Shown: positions 59,645 through 62,406 of the stretch, piece by piece
Position numbering within the stretch: the stretch's first letter is position 1
Layout of the letters: every line of letters starts with the position of its first letter
From: Bacillota bacterium
Lineage (GTDB): Bacteria; Bacillota; Clostridia; Lachnospirales; Lachnospiraceae
NCBI GenBank assembly: GCA_023415595.1
Contig: JAEZJW010000200.1
Coordinates: 1 to 62,406 of the forward strand
Direction: 5' to 3'
DNA length: 62,406 bases
Notes under the pieces: generated by a model
The model's database searches: none
Told to the model about the DNA's origin: nothing
The model's input: the letters and a program-made list of their open reading frames with translations, nothing else
Position numbers and translations under genes: made by a program

Positions 59645-60166
59645 ATGAAACTTAAGATTAAGAAGTATCTTGTAAGAGCAGCAATTCTATTACCATTCCT
59701 TTTGGGAGTAGGATATCTTTATTATAGAACTCCGAAATTAGTCAAAATAGAATACCAGGGAATCTATTATCAGTTGGGAAATTCGGAGATAACAGAGGAG
59801 ATTCCGGTAGTTTTTGACGGGTATCTTACCCGGGGACTGTGGCTGGAGGACTCCTTTCAGGGAACGATTACGATTGGTGATGCTACGCTGAACAAAGTCG
59901 ACATCAGACTTCCCAAGGACGGTCCGAGTGTGATTGCGTATTTTGATGAAGCTACAAAGGACTATACTTCCTATGGAGCCTTATACACGAAGGATATTAA
60001 GAAAAGCATTACGATCAGTGTTAATCTATATGATAAAGCGACAGACAGTGACGTCTGGTCCAGTGCGGACGGATATATGATCTCCGCTCCGGCACAGGAT
60101 CGTACAGGGGCTCTGGAGCTGTCCAATCAGCTTATGAAGGATGTTCTTTTAAAGGAGTTGGAGTAG
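59645..60166 (+). CDS. Membrane-anchored extracellular protein, first of a tandem pair
   Basis: A 173-residue protein with an N-terminal anchor (VRAAILLPFLLGVGYLYY near residues 9-26) and a beta-rich outer domain. Landmarks are YQGIYYQLGN, FDGYLTRGLWLEDSFQGTI near residues 55-73, LPKDGPS, the YTKDIKKS segment and YMISAPAQDRTGALELS near the end. It is clearly a paralogue of the next gene, which shares GIYYKLG, FDGYLQRGVW, EDGPT, LYTKDIKK and YMISAPA. I do not recognise the family. ATG 59645 is five bases after GGAGG. The two genes are 5 bases apart. Confidence 0.7.
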   Translation: MKLKIKKYLVRAAILLPFLLGVGYLYYRTPKLVKIEYQGIYYQLGNSEITEEIPVVFDGYLTRGLWLEDSFQGTITIGDATLNKVDIRLPKDGPSVIAYFDEATKDYTSYGALYTKDIKKSITISVNLYDKATDSDVWSSADGYMISAPAQDRTGALELSNQLMKDVLLKELE

Positions 60167-60171
60167 AGTAG

Positions 60172-60684
60172 ATGAGATTCCATAGGAAGTATATCATTAG
60201 GGCGGTAATTCTTCTTCCGGTCCTGCTCGGAGTGATTTATTTCTGGTACAGGGTTCCGTGGGAATTCCATAAGGAGTTCGAGGGGATTTATTATAAGCTT
60301 GGGGATCCATATTTCTCTGAGAAGGTTACCATCCGCTTTGACGGTTATCTTCAGAGGGGAGTATGGCAGGAAGATGTATTTGATGGGAAACTGCAGATCG
60401 GGGTGAAGGAGATGCATGTAATACTACATATACCTGAAGATGGTCCGACAGCACTCATGTACCAATTTAATAGCATACTTGGGATGTATGGGTTCTTATA
60501 TACGAAGGATATTAAAAAGGGCTTTACAATACTGGTTTTTGAGAATGACGATACAGAGGCAAACAATAGCAGTCAGTCAGCGAGGGATTGGTATATGATA
60601 TCTGCTCCGGCTGATAACCGTAGTGAAGCGATGGAATTGTCGAAGAAGTTTGCTGATCCTATTCTTTTGGAAGGGAGTAAATAA
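60172..60684 (+). CDS. Membrane-anchored extracellular protein, second of a tandem pair
   Basis: A 170-residue paralogue of the gene just upstream, with the same layout: N-terminal anchor at about residues 9-27 (IRAVILLPVLLGVIYFWY) and the shared landmarks given there. About one third of positions look identical, so the duplication is old. The ATG is 5 bases after the previous stop. Its own stop TAA overlaps the ATG of a broken CPBP-like frame. Function unknown; such pairs may form hetero-oligomers or be specialised copies. Confidence 0.7.
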   Translation: MRFHRKYIIRAVILLPVLLGVIYFWYRVPWEFHKEFEGIYYKLGDPYFSEKVTIRFDGYLQRGVWQEDVFDGKLQIGVKEMHVILHIPEDGPTALMYQFNSILGMYGFLYTKDIKKGFTILVFENDDTEANNSSQSARDWYMISAPADNRSEAMELSKKFADPILLEGSK

Positions 60685-61065
60685 TGCTGAGAGAAGTCTT
60701 TCATATCAAGAGTAAAGATAGAAAGGTCTTATCAAGAAGGTAGAGGGTGTCAGCGGAAGGAGCATTCAGAGGAATTCTATTCAGTCACTTAAAGTAAGAA
60801 ATATTCGTTTCTCATCGCTAATCTAATTCAGTCAGCAGTATTCTCTGCGGCTCATTTCGACTTGTATTTCCTTGCATTCGGAATTACATTGGGCATTTCG
60901 CTAGGAATTATAACCAGAAGGTTAGGACTTCATAGTGCAATATTTCTTCACATGCTGAACAATATGATAGCTTTGGCTGTACCAGAGAGTAATACCGACA
61001 TTTCGAGAGAACTGTGCCTAATCATAGGTGGTATTTTTGCCATTCTAACAGCAGGAATGACATAG
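60684..61065 (+). pseudogene. Broken CPBP-family protease gene
   Basis: The frame from ATG 60684 (MLREVFHIKSKD) soon hits TAG, then continues as VSAEGAFRGILFSHLK with the CPBP motif 1 (ExxFRGxLF) but one Glu replaced by Gly. A TAA ends it. One base frame away the homology goes on: KKYSFLIANLIQSAVFSAAH with the motif 2 His, ITLGISLGIITRRLGLHS and AIFLHMLNNMIALAVPES with motif 3. It ends at TAG 61063-61065. The membrane N-terminal half is missing. It is a decayed copy that lost its start, has a stop and a frameshift. Confidence 0.65.
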
Positions 61066-61211
61066 AACCGACAGAATTACGATTTTTATAGAAACATGTT
61101 TACTCGGCTATTGTAAAATATAAGTATAAATGGTAACATTCTTATATATTTAGTAGAGCAGGGAAGCGTTGCTCTAGTGATATCATCATAATATAAGAAA
61201 GGTGATAATTT

Positions 61212-62406
61212 ATGTTCTGTACGAAATGCGGGAGTAAACTGGATGATACGGCGAAATTTTGTACCGGATGCGGTGCGCCGACTAATCAAATGCATCAGGA
61301 AACACAAGCAGTACAACCAAGTAATCAGGAGATAAACGTATATCAGCCGGTTCAACAGGAGCAGATGTTCCAGCAGCCGGTGCAGCAGGAGGCAACACAC
61401 GAGCAACCGGTTCAACAGGAGCAGATGTTCCGTCAACCGGTACAGCAGGAGGCAGCACCCGAGCAGCCGATTCAACAGGAGCAGATGTTCCAGCAGCCGG
61501 TACAGCAGGAGGCAACACCCGAGCAGCCGGTACAGCAGGAGCAGATGATCCGCCAACCGGAGCAGCAGGAGACAGCACCTGAACAGCCGGTACAGCCCGA
61601 GCAGATGTTCCAGCAGCCGATTCAGCAACAGGGTACATTTCCCCAGCAACCGTTTAACCAGATGATGACAGGACCGATTCCTCAGATGCCAATTTCTGCT
61701 CCTCAGGTACAGAAGCAGCCTTCTTCCATTCCTGTGAAGAAGAGCAAGAAGAAAATAATTCTGATTGCCGGAATCAGCGCAGCAGTAATTGTGATTTGCG
61801 GTGGAGTCGGATTCTTCCTTAATCAGAATAATATTAAGAACCAGGCGAAGAATGTTATTGCTTACTTTGAGGATGGAGATTTCGATAAATCGGTCGACCT
61901 TTATGATAAATACAGTGGCAAGCAAAAAACCTTCGATAATAAAGTCGAGGAAGAGCTGTTAAATAAAGTGGAGCTGATCAAGGAGGATTATTTATCCGAA
62001 AAGCTTGATTATGCTTCTGCGGAGGAACAGCTACATAGACTGGAGGAATATGATATTGATGACTTAGAGGATTCCATAGAGGAAGTATCCGAGTTTGTCA
62101 ATATGATTTATCTGTCCAGAGAGAATTATAAAGAAGGAAAAGAATATTTTGACCTTGGAGATTATGCCAGCGCCATCGTAAAATATAGTTCTGTGGCGAA
62201 AGAGGATAAAAAGTATTATGATCTGGCCGTGAAAGAGATGGAGAGTGCTCAGAACCTGGAAGAGCAGCGGCAGGAGGAAGAAAGGTTAAATGGCATCAGG
62301 GATCAGGCATTAGCAGATGCTGAGTATTATGCAGGTTACTATGATTATACATCTGCGATTACGGCAATTGAACAAGGCCTTAGTGAGATTCCCGGTGACC
62401 AGGTCC
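61212..62406 (+). CDS. Zinc-ribbon membrane protein with Gln/Pro repeats (3' end cut)
   Basis: The gene runs off the right edge; 398 codons are visible. MFCTKCGSKLDDTAKFCTGCG is a double-CxxC zinc ribbon. Residues about 45-144 are five 20-residue repeats with the pattern QPVQQEQMFQQPVQQEATPE. After a Pro-rich stretch, KKSKKK precedes one membrane helix near residues 176-197 (ILIAGISAAVIVICGGVGFF). Beyond it are helix pairs that resemble TPR units (VIAYFEDGDFDKSVDLYDKY, then YFDLGDYASAIVKYSSVA). The ribbon would be inside and the TPR-like part outside. GAAAGGTG lies seven bases before ATG 61212. Function unknown. Confidence 0.8.
   Translation, partial: MFCTKCGSKLDDTAKFCTGCGAPTNQMHQETQAVQPSNQEINVYQPVQQEQMFQQPVQQEATHEQPVQQEQMFRQPVQQEAAPEQPIQQEQMFQQPVQQEATPEQPVQQEQMIRQPEQQETAPEQPVQPEQMFQQPIQQQGTFPQQPFNQMMTGPIPQMPISAPQVQKQPSSIPVKKSKKKIILIAGISAAVIVICGGVGFFLNQNNIKNQAKNVIAYFEDGDFDKSVDLYDKYSGKQKTFDNKVEEELLNKVELIKEDYLSEKLDYASAEEQLHRLEEYDIDDLEDSIEEVSEFVNMIYLSRENYKEGKEYFDLGDYASAIVKYSSVAKEDKKYYDLAVKEMESAQNLEEQRQEEERLNGIRDQALADAEYYAGYYDYTSAITAIEQGLSEIPGDQV
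61344..61643 (+). repeat. Five tandem 60-bp repeats inside the zinc-ribbon gene
   Basis: Units start at 61344, 61404, 61464, 61524 and 61584, each with CAGCCGGT-type start and GAGCAGATG in the middle. They keep frame (20 codons) and encode Gln-, Pro- and Glu-rich sequence. Copy number could vary between strains. Confidence 0.9.

Noticed and set aside
61086..61925. Long minus-strand frame, very rich in Leu and Arg
   Set aside because: It is the mirror of the 60-bp repeats and zinc-ribbon gene on the plus strand; it has no ribosome site and no family pattern.

Overview
The window looks like chromosomal DNA from a spore-forming clostridium, most likely of the Lachnospiraceae type. It carries spoVG, a Firmicutes-type DnaD/DnaI replication pair, murC, pth-mfd-foldase order, hybrid-cluster protein, hemerythrin and FMN-binding proteins, with AGGAGG ribosome sites and sigma-A promoters. 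That assignment is inferred from gene content, not from a marker gene. I see no rRNA, tRNA, CRISPR array, intact insertion sequence or prophage.

Layout. 1-5.2 kb: minus-strand small enzymes (phosphatase, pyrophosphatase-like protein, methyltransferase) ending with the queuosine-precursor transporter queT behind a structured leader that resembles a preQ1 riboswitch. 5.4-12.6 kb: regulator-plus-target units: an XRE regulator between two membrane proteins, a MerR regulator beside a CPBP protease whose promoter has the MerR-type 19-bp spacer, an isolated holin, a MarR-flavodoxin-FMN-binding operon with twin operators, and an AraC-GGDEF fusion. 12.7-18.1 kb: a YhaO/YhaN-like nuclease and ATPase pair and a class A penicillin-binding protein. 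18.1-24.5 kb: housekeeping core (prs, dnaI, dnaD, murC, spoVG), with abutting DnaA-box-like 9-mers in front of dnaD-dnaI. 24.5-28.1 kb: two paralogous secreted proteins. 28.4-38 kb: DUF4003, pth, mfd, a PrsA-like foldase lipoprotein, PAP2 phosphatase, DUF1846.

38-46.9 kb is an accessory stretch: a tiny Cys/Leu-rich peptide, SRAP protease, an AraC regulator fused to a papain/C39-like domain, acetyltransferases, a methyltransferase gene broken by an internal deletion, and dinB with a LexA-type box inside its promoter. 47-53.5 kb is the most system-like region: a structured leader, a KdpD-like kinase lacking the usual KdpD N-terminal region, a KdpE-like regulator, a TPR protein, two single-RCK TrkA proteins, an unannotated 34-residue membrane peptide, a TrkH/KtrB channel and a secreted OB-fold-like membrane protein, tightly packed. 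I read it as a potassium uptake system with two candidate extra subunits.

53.6-62.4 kb: a solitary adenine-type DNA methyltransferase, then a nitrosative/oxidative-stress group (hemerythrin, a His/Cys-bearing unknown, Hcp, and a divergent Crp/Fnr regulator with a perfect 14-bp palindrome between them), sfsA, tandem paralogous membrane-anchored proteins, a broken CPBP gene, and a partial zinc-ribbon protein with five 60-bp repeats. Three decayed genes (2657-2824, 41642-41870, 60684-61065) show recent gene loss. Domain calls were made by reading motifs; none was checked by database search.
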